Shown: positions 43,514-54,189 of the stretch, one piece after another
Layout: the number at the start of each line of letters is the position of its first letter
Numbering within the stretch: the first letter of the stretch is position 1
Source: Ligustrum vulgare
Taxonomy: Eukaryota > Streptophyta > Magnoliopsida > Lamiales > Oleaceae
Assembly (NCBI GenBank): GCA_963555705.1
Contig: OY743170.1
Span: forward strand, 10,703,096 to 10,767,095
Direction of reading: 5' to 3'
DNA length: 64,000 bases
Position numbers and translations under genes: made by a program
Notes under the pieces: generated by a model
The model's database searches: none
What the model was told of the DNA's origin: nothing
What the model saw: only the letters and a program-made list of their open reading frames with translations

Positions 43514-45833
43514 TGTAGCGATCGGGAATTTTCATTTCTTTCTAAATAAAATATTTTAGAACTTTATATGCGCGTCGCTACGACTTTTTCCAATTTAATT
43601 TAAAAGAGTATTCGTCTAGCCAAATTATAAATGAAATTTAAATTAATCTTCATCGTAATTAAATTTCTGAATTTTATTTAAAATATTTCAATGTCACTAT
43701 TTTAAAACCTTAATTCAAAATTTAATGATTTTAAAATCCAAGTTTTAAATAGTTTAAATCCAAACTTCGACTTTTGTGTTCAAATTTACTGATTTCAATA
43801 TTTTGATTCTCGTCCAATTTAAATTTTCTTTAATCCCAATTTAGATATTCAGAACAACCCCAATTGGGGAAAAAAAAAAAATCCATTTCCCCCCACGTTT
43901 CCAATAATTCCACCTCCCCACACGTTAATTCCATCTTCACACTCCCTGATTCTCTCCCTCAACTCCCTAAAATAACATATCAAATTTTGCAATGCCTGCA
44001 ATTCATCCCAATCAGAAATCTATCCTAATCTTCCCCTTTCAGCCCCCTCAATTCTGCATTTCAACTTATCATCATTCCTACAATTCTCCCCAAATCAACA
44101 AGACTCCCTCAACCTACCAAATTCAGCAAACGAACATAAGCAAGTTACCAAACTTCAGCAAGCAAAAACAGTAACATATACTCCAATTGTTTCTCCCACA
44201 CGAACTCACTCGAGACAAACCATCGTTCTGGTAATTTTCCCTCTCCTACTCTACTGAGATGATTTTTCAGCAACCGGACCACCACCACCTACCAACCCTC
44301 AATCAATCTGCAGCCACAACCATCAATTCCCCGGCCACACAGCTACAGACCAAAATCTGCCTCACCCAAACCTTCATCATCAAGCATCATCACACACACA
44401 ACCCAAAAACCTGCACCTGCCCTTCGTTCCCAAAATCACCACCACCAGCCGCCAAAACCAAAACGCCCTCAAGACAACCCTTCCGTCGCCAATCACCGAG
44501 AAACCACCCCTTGAAGCCACCACTACCCAACTTCAATCCACACCATTTTCCAAAAATCAAACCCAAAAACAAAAACCCAAAACAAGAAATGAGCGAGCCC
44601 ATTACCTTACCTCACTCACCGGGTCGTTCCACCGGAGTCTTTGCTAGAAATTGCCCAAACTCGAACCTCGATCTAAATCGAAATATATATATATGTGTCC
44701 AAACATCGCCCAAAATCTCCCTCCTCTCCACCAACCACCCGGTCACCACCACGCATCGACGGCGATATCGCCGGCTTTACCGCCGACGGTTGAAATTCAG
44801 AGTCGCCCCTCCCATTTTCGTCTCTGTCTCTCGCTGTTAATCAACAGAGAGATAGAGAAATATAAATGTTGATTTTTCAAATTTTGTCATTTAGTCCTCA
44901 ACTTTCAATTTTTAAGTTTTAGCCCTTCCAATTTAATAATATTTTAAATCTTCAACCCTATGTTTTTAGAAGTTATTATTTTAAGCCTCTGCAGTTTTAA
45001 AATATTTTTAATCAGCCCCTTATTTTTGAAAATACTATTTCAGTCCCAAAATTTCTTAAAATTCAGTTTTCTCAAAATTTCAATCTAACCCTCAAACTTT
45101 ATTTCTGTCACGTTTAAATCTTTAAATTTCAAAAAAAAATACTAATTTAATTAATTTACTTTTTGGCTAGAAGAAGCAATTGGTGATTTGAGAAGCTGAC
45201 GTACTATTCTCGCTCCTATTTTTGAGAACTCGTAAAGTTAAAGGTAGACTCACCCCCACTAATTGATTTAGACTATAATTGCATGTGCTTATGTGGATTT
45301 GTGTGATTTTTATATGCTTAATTGCATGAGAAAAGAAAAGAATATCTCGTATGAGATAAATTTGAAAATTTATGTTATGCACGTCATAACTTATCTGCTA
45401 GTATGAGACAAGAAAAGAATATGTTCATTTGCACTCGTTTTATGATGCTTATGAATAAGAAAAGAATATCACTACATTATTTGCATAATTACTTGTCCAA
45501 TTATCTTGTAGATTAATTATTGGAGTTGGATCTACTGAATATTTCATTTTGAAATGCTCACCCCGTTGCTTTAACAATTTTTGCAGATTTCGGAGACGGT
45601 GGCGAGTGATGGGCAATGACGGCAAATTACAAATTGATATTTTTTTTTTAAAGTCGTGAATTTTGAAATAATTATTTCATTTTATCAAGAATTGTCATTT
45701 TTATAAATTTGTACGAATTTCTAAACTTTTATTCAAATGTGATATTTAATATTTAGTCATTTTCCTCAATAAATTTTATTCAAAAATTTAGAAAAGTGAC
45801 GTTCCCGCGTTTCTTGGAACACGGGGCGTTACA
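43514..45833 (+). repeat. 5' LTR of the Tekay-like element
   Basis: Starts TGTAGCGATCGGGAATTTTC and ends ACACGGGGCGTTACA, directly before the primer site. It is 2320 bp and homologous to the solo LTR at 9744-11984. The C-rich Pro/His/Thr frame at 44259-44840 is inside it and not a gene. Confidence 0.88.
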
Positions 45834-45836
45834 GCG

Positions 45837-45850
45837 TGGTATCAGAGCGG
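45837..45850 (+). other. Primer binding site, initiator Met tRNA
   Basis: TGGTATCAGAGCGG lies three bases after the LTR end and is complementary to the 3' end of plant initiator tRNA-Met. Confidence 0.92.
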
Positions 45851-46242
45851 GTCTACATTTCTATAGACTTGCAAATTTTTTTATTAAAACAAGAAACTAA
45901 ATTTTTTTCTAAAAATAATAGAAAATAATGTTTTGATGACATTTGCCACTGCCATCACTCTTTCCGCCTACTTCGAAGGTAAAGAAATTTAGTATACTTA
46001 TTTATTTATTTCGGATACTCGAGAAAATAAATATTTTGAGAATTTGACGAGAAAAGAAAGAAAGGAGAAGACGAGAAAGAATTAGAAACTAGTATCCGAA
46101 ATAATGAGAAAGAAAGAAAGAAACGAGTTCTGGAGCATAATGAGAATTATTACGATTTAACATATTTTTCATAAAATATTTCGTCCCTAGGTTCAAATAA
46201 ATAATAAAACCCTAACTGGACTTTGCAAATTTGATTCTAGAC

Positions 46243-46857
46243 ATGGCACCAATTGATGGGATATCAAATCATATCCTTCGTTTTTGCGCCATACGTCATG
46301 ACGCCATAACTAGTGGACTTAGGCTGACTGATGCTCAATCTATTAGCTGCCTTTTGTCAACATTTCCAGAATGTCAGCGTGGATTGGCGATCGAGTTTTA
46401 TAATGACGTGAAGAGACGTCTAGGAGAGGACGTGAATTTCCAGACTGTTTGTGAGGAATTTGTTATGCGGTGGGACGGCTACCTAACCCATGCTCCAGCA
46501 CCAGAGGTAATTATCCTATCAGATGACGAGGAAGAACCAGTTGAAATACTCGACGCCAAGTCAGGCATATATGACTATACTCCTAGCTCACCGAGTTATA
46601 TTTTTGACTCTCCGAGTATGACATCGGGTGCACCCGACTATACTCCTGGCTTATCAGGGTATACCTTTGACTCACCGACTATGACCCCGGGCGCACCAAA
46701 TTATACCCCTGGCACCAGGATCGATATCTCCTATGTCACCACCAAAGATATAGAATATATGATAGTTATCTTAAATTTTACTCTAGCATTATTCCCATTC
46801 CCCGTATTGACAGTTCCATGTTTTGTACCCTCAATTGAAGGAATTTTAAAATATTAA
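46243..46857 (+). CDS. Extra ORF upstream of gag in the Tekay-like element
   Basis: This is an uninterrupted 204-codon frame starting MAPIDGISNHILRFCAIRHD. Residues 1-80 look like a small folded, helix-rich domain. Residues 88-98 read EVIILSDDEEE, which fits the consensus of a SUMO-interacting motif (hydrophobic V-I-I-L followed by acidic residues). Residues about 108-155 hold two 22-residue repeats of the form YTP-x8-FDSP-x-M-T-x-GAP, then NYTPG. The C-terminus is hydrophobic. It lies between the primer site and gag, where some plant gypsy elements carry an additional ORF. Its start ATG is the first good one after the primer site. No known domain is recognised. Function is unknown; the SUMO-binding idea is inference. 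Confidence 0.6.
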   Translation: MAPIDGISNHILRFCAIRHDAITSGLRLTDAQSISCLLSTFPECQRGLAIEFYNDVKRRLGEDVNFQTVCEEFVMRWDGYLTHAPAPEVIILSDDEEEPVEILDAKSGIYDYTPSSPSYIFDSPSMTSGAPDYTPGLSGYTFDSPTMTPGAPNYTPGTRIDISYVTTKDIEYMIVILNFTLALFPFPVLTVPCFVPSIEGILKY

Positions 46858-46965
46858 TGAGAATATTTTCATTTTCGTCCATATTGGAATTGAATTTATT
46901 ACTATATTTGGTCCAAAGTTTATCAGAAGTTACAAACACACTCCTTGTTTTCATTTTTAAAGGGA

Positions 46966-47592
46966 ATGGCTAGACGCATTGATAGGAGTATAATGGACCG
47001 TGCTACATCTGAGCAAGAGAACTCAGGACAGGGCCCCCACGGCCCAATCCAGTATCATCAGGGACTTACTTCTGGCCGTGCAAGATTTGAGGCAGGCCCC
47101 AACAGGTTCCTCAGTGCCAATTATCGAACAATTCAGGAGGTATCGTCTGCCCACTTTTGATGGCGAGGACAATCCATTGACCGTAGAGGAGTGGTTACAG
47201 GGGATCGAGAGGATTTTCAAGCATATCTCTTGCCCTGAGGACAAGAAGGTTACTTGCGCAAAATTTATGTTGATATGTAGGGCCGGCTTTTGGTGGGAGT
47301 CCACATCACGGACTAGGACCGATGAGGAGCAGGTAGTGTTGACCTGGGAAGAGTTTAAGGAAGAGATCAAAGACAAGTTCTTCCCACAAGCCCTCTGAGA
47401 CCACAAGGAGACTGAATTTTTACAGCTAGTTCAGGGTGAGATGGACATCACTGAATATAAACAGAAGTTCGAGGAACAATCACGATATGCTCCACATCTA
47501 GTAGAAACCGAAGTTAAGAAGGCACTGCGATTTGAGAGAGGCCTGCGTTCGGATATCAGGCAGATTGTTGGCTCACATGAACTGCCCACCTA
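46966..47592 (+). pseudogene. gag: Tekay-like gag, frameshifted and truncated
   Basis: Starts MARRIDRSIMDRATSEQENS. A frameshift near 47040 moves the reading to RRYRLPTFDGEDNPLTVEEW, LQGIERIFKHISCPEDKKVT, AGFWWES, LTWEEFKEEIKDKFFPQAL, a TGA, then KETEFLQLVQGEMDITEYKQ and KKALRFERGLRSDIRQIV. This is the Retrotrans_gag capsid domain (P-x-F-x-G-x-x-x-P...W...F-x-x-x-F-x-x-x-F-P). It ends at HELPT before the zinc knuckle. Confidence 0.85.
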
Positions 47593-47599
47593 GAATTAT

Positions 47600-48581
47600 G
47601 TTGTTTTCTTGCAAGGCCCCTACGCTAATTTTAACCTGATTTGTTTTCTTGTTTGCCTAGGTTTTCTCCTCTTCTATATATATAAAATCTCATGCATGAA
47701 TTAAGGGACCTTCACACAGCTTCAAAACAACATAATTCCACGTTCTTAACATCAAATTCTTTGGAGGAAATTGAAGACAAAGGCTTAGGAATTGAAAATT
47801 ATCAGCGGGCAGCAAAATACTTGGTGCAAGATTTCATTTTATTTGTTAATTTGATAAACTCAACATGCGTAGTATAGATTTTTACTGCATTTTTATCTCT
47901 TTATTGAAGAACAATTAATTTATTAGTTGGGATGTTCGATGTAACTAGTTTTACACTTTTAATTCTGTGATTCTAGTTTCACACTTTAATTGCATGCGTT
48001 GATTTTATTTTGTATTTAATGTATGAATTAATTCATGACTAGTTTATGATTTAATGAGTATTTTCATAATCCGAGAGGTGAGTTAACACTTAGATCTAAG
48101 AATAAAATTCGGTACTTGGACGAACGATAGAGATATACGTTCGTTATTATTACAATCGCTACATGAATCTTGTATTCCATGCACCAAGTCATTACGACCT
48201 ACTGTTTGTTAACATTGTCGACTAATTAGATAGAGTTAATTTAAACCTGAGAAGAGAATTCCATATGTATAAGTGAATTCGATCAAGCCTTATAATAGGA
48301 ATAAAACTAGACAAATGGAATTAAAAGTACTGACTATGTGAAATCAGATTTCCCAACACTTACAAACATCAATTTAGAATATTTAAATTTATTTTATTTT
48401 ATTTTTCCTTTTAGTTTAATATTTTAGTTCACTTCAAAACTCCAAATCTTACCGTTCAAATAAGGCGAGAACTAACACAATTTCGGTACTTAATTACAAT
48501 CTCCGTGAGACGATAACTCAGACTCAAAAAGTCCACTTAATTACTTGGATGCGACATCATATACTTGCGATTTAGCATACA
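47600..48581 (+). repeat. 5'-truncated Athila/Tat-like LTR fragment
   Basis: It follows the 3' two-thirds of the solo LTR at 12596-14038 read on its own strand: TTGGTGCAAGATTTC, GTTGGGATGTTCGATGTAAC, TTTCATAATCCGAGAGGTGA and AACGATAGAGATATAC. It ends TTGCGATTTAGCATACA. The 5' third is missing. Confidence 0.75.
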
Positions 48582-48589
48582 TCATGTGT

Positions 48590-48815
48590 TACCATTTCCA
48601 AATATATTTGTTTTTTGCGAAGCGAAGAAATTCCATAAAGAGACTAAGGGTTTTTGTTGTTCAAAAGGAACAATTAAACTAAAGGTGGATGACATACATC
48701 TAGAATTACATCACCTATTTACCTCTACGTCTAATGAATATATTCAATTTAGAACTTTTATTAGAAAGAGAAACTCTAACTCTCTACTAAGGAATCACCA
48801 TCTCGAAGTTCACTA
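48590..48815 (+). pseudogene. Helitron protein, N-terminal-side fragment
   Basis: The frame reads VLPFPNIFVFCEAKKFHKET, KGFCCSKGTIKL, ELHHLFTSTSNEYIQFRTFI and RK. Plant Helitron Rep/Hel proteins have L-P-P-x-C-x-H-C-x-A-K-R-F-x-x-E-x-x-x-F-C-C-x-x-G and E-L-x-x-L-F-T-S-x-x-x-x-x-x-x-F-R-x-x-I-R in this order. It is flanked by unrelated sequence, so only this block survives. It is separate from the helicase relic at 6440. Confidence 0.75.
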
Positions 48816-49049
48816 AGGTGAAATTGTTACAATATATTTGTTACATTTATAGATACTTGTACCCGGTACTGAATTTCATTAACTGTTTCATAAACTCAAC
48901 CCTCCATCTGTAATAACCAGCAATATTCATTAAGGATATGGTTTCAATTTATAGTGTTGCGACTATCTACTTATCAAATAATTTGTTTTTACCTTATGAA
49001 CCGTAATACACTTATTTAGTATAGTTAGCTAAGGTTGTCATCATTATTG

Positions 49050-49299
49050 AGTCTTTTTAATCAAGAAGTTTCAACCACATCCTACTCGATATTGATCTCA
49101 CTAACTCTCTTGCAAGAGGCTTAGTTAGTGGATCAAATAATTTTTTTCTTTACTTTACATATGTGAGAGAAATTATCCATGCTTGATTAATTTTCTCACA
49201 GTCATATCTTATATTCATGGTCTCGACTTTCTGTTATATACTTCATTATATGCTCGAGCGAATGTGGCTTGACTATCACATACGATAGGTATTGAAGAA
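49050..49299 (-). pseudogene. copia RNase H 3' end, remnant
   Basis: The minus strand reads IPIVCDSQATFARAYNEVYN then RKSR, and after shifts DPLTKPLARELVRSISSRMW. This is the C-terminal RNase H region of copia Pol (V-x-C-D-S-Q-A... and D-P-L-T-K-x-L). Several shifts and stops. Confidence 0.7.
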
Positions 49300-49304
49300 A
49301 TATC

Positions 49305-49824
49305 TGATAAGTGTATTTTATACACTTATTTAGATGATAAAAGTATGATATTTATTTTTCGTTTAAGAATAAATTTTATTAATTTCTTTGTTATTTGTAA
49401 TTATTTCAGAAATTATCCCAAAGTCAAGAGAATGAAAGAATTGAAGCAAATATGGATCAAATGGATGGAAAATTGGACTAATGTGTACAATGTGGAGGCT
49501 AAGGAGGCAAATCAAGAGACCTTTGAGCTAAATTGGAAGAATTCAGAAGTTCATGGACTCAATTAAATAAATCAGAAGATTAGGGGCAATTTAGAAGAGA
49601 GACAAACTTGTAGGAAATTAAAGAAGGAAAGAGAATGTAAAATCGTAAAACCATGCGATCGCACGATTGCACACAAAACAAGCATAACCACTTTTGAGTT
49701 AAGCACGCGATTGCGCCTCGTTACACCACGCAATTGCGTGGCTTTTCGGGCAACTAGATTTTGTTTCCTTATTTAACTAGAATTTTTCAACTTCGCTCTT
49801 ATGATGACAATATTTTTAACCTAC

Positions 49825-49916
<92 letters not shown>

Positions 49917-50575
49917 GAAATTAGGGAGCTCTCTCTAGACCTTTACACAACATATTATACATAATTCAAGGGAGATTGAAGAGGCGCAAGGATTAAAGGT
50001 TGAAGATTTATGCAATAAGAAGATTAAGTTTTACATCCAAATGATGAATTTCGTGAAGACTTCTTGTTATTTATTTTCAATCATGTTTCTAGGCTAGTTT
50101 ATTTTATGTTAGGATCTTGATGAAGCTTTTACTTTCCAAAATTCATGCTTTGATATTTGTTTAATTTAATGCAATTTATGGGTTTGAGAAATTAATCCCA
50201 ATTTACATGTTTCTATAATTATTTGATCACTAATTGTATGAATGTTGTGACGTGTTCTTAAGTTTGATAGATTAGGAATTTGTTAGACTTGTTCCGATAA
50301 GGGATAAAAATATACCACTACACTTTGCGTAATCTTTAATTGTTCATCAATCATGACGCTTTCCTATTTTTTCGCATTCTTCATAGAAATATAGGTCGGT
50401 CACGTTTAGGGATATGTTTAACTCACCGTTCGAAAGAAGGTTTTAAACAATTTAGAAATATTGATTTTCAAATCTCATGAATTGTTGTTAGACATTTAAA
50501 TCAAAATATGAATAATGGAACTTAAAGTGGATTTTCAATTCTAGCATATAATGATTTAACAAATTTATTATGTTC
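49305..50575 (+). repeat. Athila/Tat-like LTR, 3' limit uncertain
   Basis: Starts TGATAAGTGTATTTTATACA exactly like the solo LTR at 12596-14038. It holds CGATCGCA-type palindromes near 49657-49740 and a long TA run, then the same leader-like region. The right boundary is blurred, and I could not fix a target duplication. Confidence 0.65.
49827..49913. repeat. (TA)n microsatellite inside the LTR
   Basis: About 43 TA units; Tyr-Ile frames across it are artefacts. Confidence 0.97.
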
Positions 50576-50924
50576 ATTCTTTGATAGAACAAACCCTTCC
50601 TTTTGTTCTATATAGACATCATTGTCGATTATTAAGACGTATTGATGATGATAATGTACTCTTTTTCTTTTATTATGGTTTTTCTTCACTGGATTTTTCC
50701 TAGTAAAAGTTTTAATGAGGTATTACAACAACTATTTACGAGGTTTTATTTAACAACCACACCCTTAAATTATATAGGATTGTCAACGAAAAATGAAGAA
50801 AGTTATGTACAATATATAGTCAACGTTTGAAAAATATTTCAAATTTTGAGATGTTAAATATATATAGGACTTTCGTACATACAAATTTCAGAAGACTGAT
50901 TATATCAATGTTCAATAATTCGTT
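50576..50924. other. Degraded copia 3' leader-like DNA
   Basis: About 50654-50730 (TGTACTCTTTTTCTTTTATT ... TTTTCCTAGTAAAAGTTTTA) resembles 51045-51110, the stretch found downstream of copia RNase H. No gene. Confidence 0.4.
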
Positions 50925-51025
50925 ATAATGACAATGCGGCTGATTTATTAACAAAAGCACTGCCAACATCTACCATCAAAAGATTGGTTCACTATATTGA
51001 AATGCGTCGATTCAATGATTTATAA
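50925..51025 (+). pseudogene. copia RNase H C-terminus, remnant
   Basis: The plus strand reads YNDNAADLLTKALPTSTIKR then LVHYIEMRRFNDL and TAA, the usual end of copia Pol (N-x-A-D-L-x-T-K-x-L-P...H-x-I-G-M-R). It is followed by a TGTATTATTTTTCCTTCGCT region typical of copia 3' ends. The upstream pol is gone. Confidence 0.8.
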
Positions 51026-51726
51026 TGGTAAATATCAAGGAGAATAGCTGTATTATTTTTCCTTCGCTTAGGTTTTGTCTTACTAAATTTTCCTAACAAG
51101 GTTTTAATGAAACATCATTTATTTTAGTATTCCAATATAAATGTACTTTTTTTTTTTACTTCGTTTGATATATTTTCCATTGGATTTTTATCAAACAATA
51201 TTTTAACGATGCAGATATTTTGTAATATGTCATTCAAGTGTGCGTATTGTAAATAATACATTTACTGGTGAATAACATTTATAATTCTGTATTCTAGTTA
51301 TTATTATCATTGTATCCATAATTCTTCCATATATATAAGACTCTTATTCTAAATGAAACATATAAGTCTATTAACTTCTCTATATTTTCTCCTATTCTCT
51401 CAAGCTAGTTTATAACAATTATGATTTTTTTTTTCCTCTTAAAAACCAAGAGTTGATGATCCTAGGCCAGTCCATGGATGGGACACCATGTGTACTGCAA
51501 AAGGTCATATAATGATTTACACACCGTTCTTTTACGTCATGATTACAATTTATAAATAAATTTATAAACAACACAATTTCCCAAACTACTTTTTAATCAC
51601 ACATATTTTCTCTCTCCAATTTTCAACCATTGATCTACCTAAAAAATACCAAAAAATAAAAAATAAAAAAAATCCGACTGTAGTTGCCGAACAGACTGTT
51701 AATAAAAGGGATGAGCGTGCACATAT
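51026..51726. other. copia 3' noncoding remnant and AT-rich DNA
   Basis: No gene. About 51535-51610 has TTATAAATAAATTTATAAAC and CTCTCTCCAATTTTCAA blocks shared with the palindrome at 15.5 kb. Confidence 0.35.
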
Positions 51727-51930
51727 CGGCCCTTGTTTGAGCCTCATTTTAATGAGATTTTGAATGAAAATGTATTTTAAAATAGTGATTTTTGATAAAT
51801 GTGTTAAAAATAAGGAAAACAATTTTTATTTGCATGTAATATTATTTATTGGAGAATGTGGTTGAAAATAAGATTAAAAAAAATGCATTTTTTTTAATGG
51901 AGGTATAATGGAGCTCAAACAAGGCGTCGG
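51727..51930. mobile_element. MITE with GTTTGAGC ends
   Basis: Left end CCCTTGTTTGAGCCTCATTT and right end AATGGAGCTCAAACAAGGC are inverted matches. Length about 200 bp. Similar tips occur at 20395-20430 and 31090-31110. Superfamily and duplication not determined. Confidence 0.6.
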
Positions 51931-52743
51931 TATCACATCTGAAATTTAAGTCCTTTATAAGTGTGATACTTTTCAAATAATAATAATAATTTATTGAAAT
52001 TTACGTCCTTTAAAAGTATCACAATTTGACATTTTTTCATTTTTTTATGATACCTTTCAGTTATAACAATACGGTACTTTTGAAAAGAATTGACTTCCTG
52101 AAATTCACATCACATTTTGATAGTTTATAAATTTTTATGATAGTATCAAAGTAAATTACAGCGGGAGTAAATTTCGATTTGAGGATCTAAAGAGAGTTTG
52201 GGTGCAATTATCTTTGTTTGGTAAAAAAAATTTGTTTATAAACAAACAATGTAATATTTTACAGGTAAAATTATATGATTAAAAAATAATTTCAAAAAAA
52301 TGTGTATGGTAAAATAGTGGTGTGAAAAAATTGTATATTTTAAACAAAAACAAGTTACCAATAAGATGCTAAAGACTTCTTCCCCCGTCACGATTCAATC
52401 AATCTGCCTCAAATCTCGATTTCAAGTTTCAACTACCGTATTTCAAGTTGACTTGTCAAGTTGCTATAAATTGATATATCTTTGAGCTGGTTGACCCGAA
52501 TAAGTAGGGTTAGAGTTTCATTTCTTAATTTAAACAAGCTTACTTTTTATTGCAATATCCTCTAACCGCATCAGCTATCTCACTGATAAAAGAGACGAGA
52601 ACTGTTAACTAAAACAAAAATGACATTACTAATTTAAATCAGCAAAAAAAAAAAAATGAAATATATTTATTTAACATATCAACACAACAGTTGATCAGAA
52701 TTGAAAAAAAGCACAGCAAAAGCATGTTAATGCAACAAGAACG
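51931..52743. other. AT-rich noncoding DNA downstream of the DC1 gene
   Basis: About 51950-52150 has repeated AAGTCCTTTATAAGTGTGATA-like blocks in both directions. About 52220-52350 has GTTTATAAACAAACAATGTA, the common MITE signature. The 3' UTR of the DC1 gene should lie in 52600-52743. Confidence 0.35.
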
Positions 52744-53637
52744 TTAAGCAAAAACAGAAGTTAAATCCACTCCAAATATCATATTAGATAACACTCCAAA
52801 TCCAAGCTGTCCTACAAGAGAAAACACATTCTTCCCCAAACGCTTACCACCTTGATTATTTGCAGCACCACCCGCTGCCATTTGATTCTGCTGTACAAAG
52901 TTGTTGGGATACACCGGATGCTCGTGCATCTGACCATTGTACGTGTTATAACCAGGTCCAGGTCCAGGTCCAGGTCCAGGTCCAGGGCCATAGCCATACG
53001 GGAATCCATTTGCATAATAACCACCGTATTGCGGCGGGGGCTGAAAAGGAATACCTTGATCATACATGGGGATTCCGCGCTGAGTAGTTTGCGCATTCTG
53101 TGGGGGCTTTTTTGGGCACTGCACAATAGGTACTAATATGCACTCCAGGTGTATGTCAAAATTACAAGCCCGGCACTTGTAACGCCAACCCTTGCACAGA
53201 TCTTTGCAGACAGCGCAGAATCCAGGCAATGAGTTAGATTCCAGTTTCAAGGGGTGGATTTTGTGGAGGGCGTGCTGCAATTCGTTTGGAAATTGTGTGC
53301 AGAGTGGATGCACGTCAAACTCACATTCCTTGCATCTGTAGAACAGCCCCTCGACAGGATCGGAACACAGGTCACAGATACGAGTAACTTGGCGTGTGCT
53401 TTGTGCCTTCCGGATAACCATGGTGAGGGGGTGTCGGTGCATGGTTGAAGAGAAGGTTTGGGGACATGTTCCACAGTATTCGTGCAAGTCGAAATCACAT
53501 CCGTGGCACCGGAATCTTTTTCCGGTTCCTAGAGTTTTACATCCATCACAACGATATTGATCCTGGCCATCAGTCGCTTTCAACTGATGGCCAGGATGAG
53601 TGAAGTGTGTTATGCTCTTCTTTGGCAAAGGAGCCAT
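52744..53637 (-). CDS. DC1 (C1-like) zinc-binding domain protein
   Basis: This is a single uninterrupted 297-codon frame starting MAPLPKKSITHFTHPGHQLK at 53637; an in-frame ATG 72 bases upstream is less likely because the family starts just before the first H. Three DC1 domains follow. The first, about residues 12-58, has C-D-G-C ... F-x-C-x-x-C-D-F-D-L-H-x-x-C. The second (about 68-118) has C-D-L-C, CKECEFDVH and C. The third (about 125-165) has CAVC, CRACNFDIH and C. They hold paired zinc ions and are linked in plants to defence and hormone responses. The C-terminal third is Gly/Pro/Tyr/Asn-rich with a (GP)6 run, then a hydrophobic tail FSLVGQLGFGVLSNMIFGV. No intron or break. This is the only apparently intact host gene here. 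Confidence 0.92.
   Translation of the reverse strand: MAPLPKKSITHFTHPGHQLKATDGQDQYRCDGCKTLGTGKRFRCHGCDFDLHEYCGTCPQTFSSTMHRHPLTMVIRKAQSTRQVTRICDLCSDPVEGLFYRCKECEFDVHPLCTQFPNELQHALHKIHPLKLESNSLPGFCAVCKDLCKGWRYKCRACNFDIHLECILVPIVQCPKKPPQNAQTTQRGIPMYDQGIPFQPPPQYGGYYANGFPYGYGPGPGPGPGPGPGYNTYNGQMHEHPVYPNNFVQQNQMAAGGAANNQGGKRLGKNVFSLVGQLGFGVLSNMIFGVDLTSVFA
52949..52988. repeat. Hexanucleotide repeat in the DC1 gene
   Basis: CCAGGT is repeated about six times in tandem, coding for alternating Gly-Pro on the minus strand; it probably varies in length between individuals. Confidence 0.85.
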
Positions 53638-53800
53638 TTTCTTGATTCCTTCTCCTTTTTTCTCTGTAATGAAGCTTGAAGTTGTCAAGATGAAGCTTGA
53701 AGTTGTCAAGAAGAGGACAATATATGTCTTTATATTGATTGTGATGTTCTATTTCTGTAGCAGGGATTGACTTCATTAATTAAAAACTTGAGATGAGATG
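53638..53800 (-). promoter_or_regulatory. 5' leader of the DC1 gene with a 21-bp duplication
   Basis: On the plus strand ATGAAGCTTGAAGTTGTCAA then G occurs twice in tandem at 53670-53711. On the transcript this is a duplicated leader segment upstream of the likely start; it puts an extra upstream ATG in frame. A TATA-like AATATAAAGAC lies near 53729 on the minus strand. Confidence 0.5.
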
Positions 53801-54189
53801 AACAATTTGATTGGAGGGACATTAGGAGCAAGTGGGCCTAGAAAATTGGCAAGAAAATGAGTAGATCATTACACATTGACTCGTTCATGCTTTAGGAACT
53901 CACATCTGTCGTGTTAAGCCTTTGTTCGGATGATTTTTTTTTATTTTTATTTTTTTCAGTTTTCACGGAAGCTGATTTTGGTATCTGACAGACTGTTCAG
54001 ATGATAGACATGTTTTCAGAAATTTCATCGCAAACTTTGACTAATCCCTCTCCACTTGTCTACATATAGTTGGGTTTAGCCTCCAATTTCCCAATAAAGT
54101 ATTTAAAGCATCACAGCTTTTGTACAAAATTTGTCTACAAAAGTCAGAAGGAGTTACATTACTTTGGGTGCCATGATTATAAACCAAAA
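53801..54189. other. Intergenic DNA upstream of the DC1 gene
   Basis: No gene or repeat is recognised. Confidence 0.3.

Larger units (their letters stand above)
43514..47592 (+). mobile_element. Tekay-like Ty3/gypsy retrotransposon, 3'-truncated
   Basis: It has a 5' LTR, an initiator-Met primer site, an extra upstream ORF and part of gag. Sequence stops in gag near 47592, and no pol or 3' LTR follows. The long LTR (2.3 kb), primer site and gag type fit the Tekay/Del group of chromoviruses. Confidence 0.8.

Noticed and set aside
44259..44840. 193-codon Pro/His/Thr/Arg-rich frame
   Set aside because: Lies wholly inside the 5' LTR 43514-45833; open because the DNA is C/A-rich.
49761..49964. 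Tyr-Ile repeat frame
   Set aside because: Translation of the (TA)n microsatellite in an LTR.
52812..53126. 104-codon frame with Leu-Asp repeats overlapping the DC1 gene
   Set aside because: Frame-shifted reading of the CCAGGT repeat inside the DC1 coding sequence.
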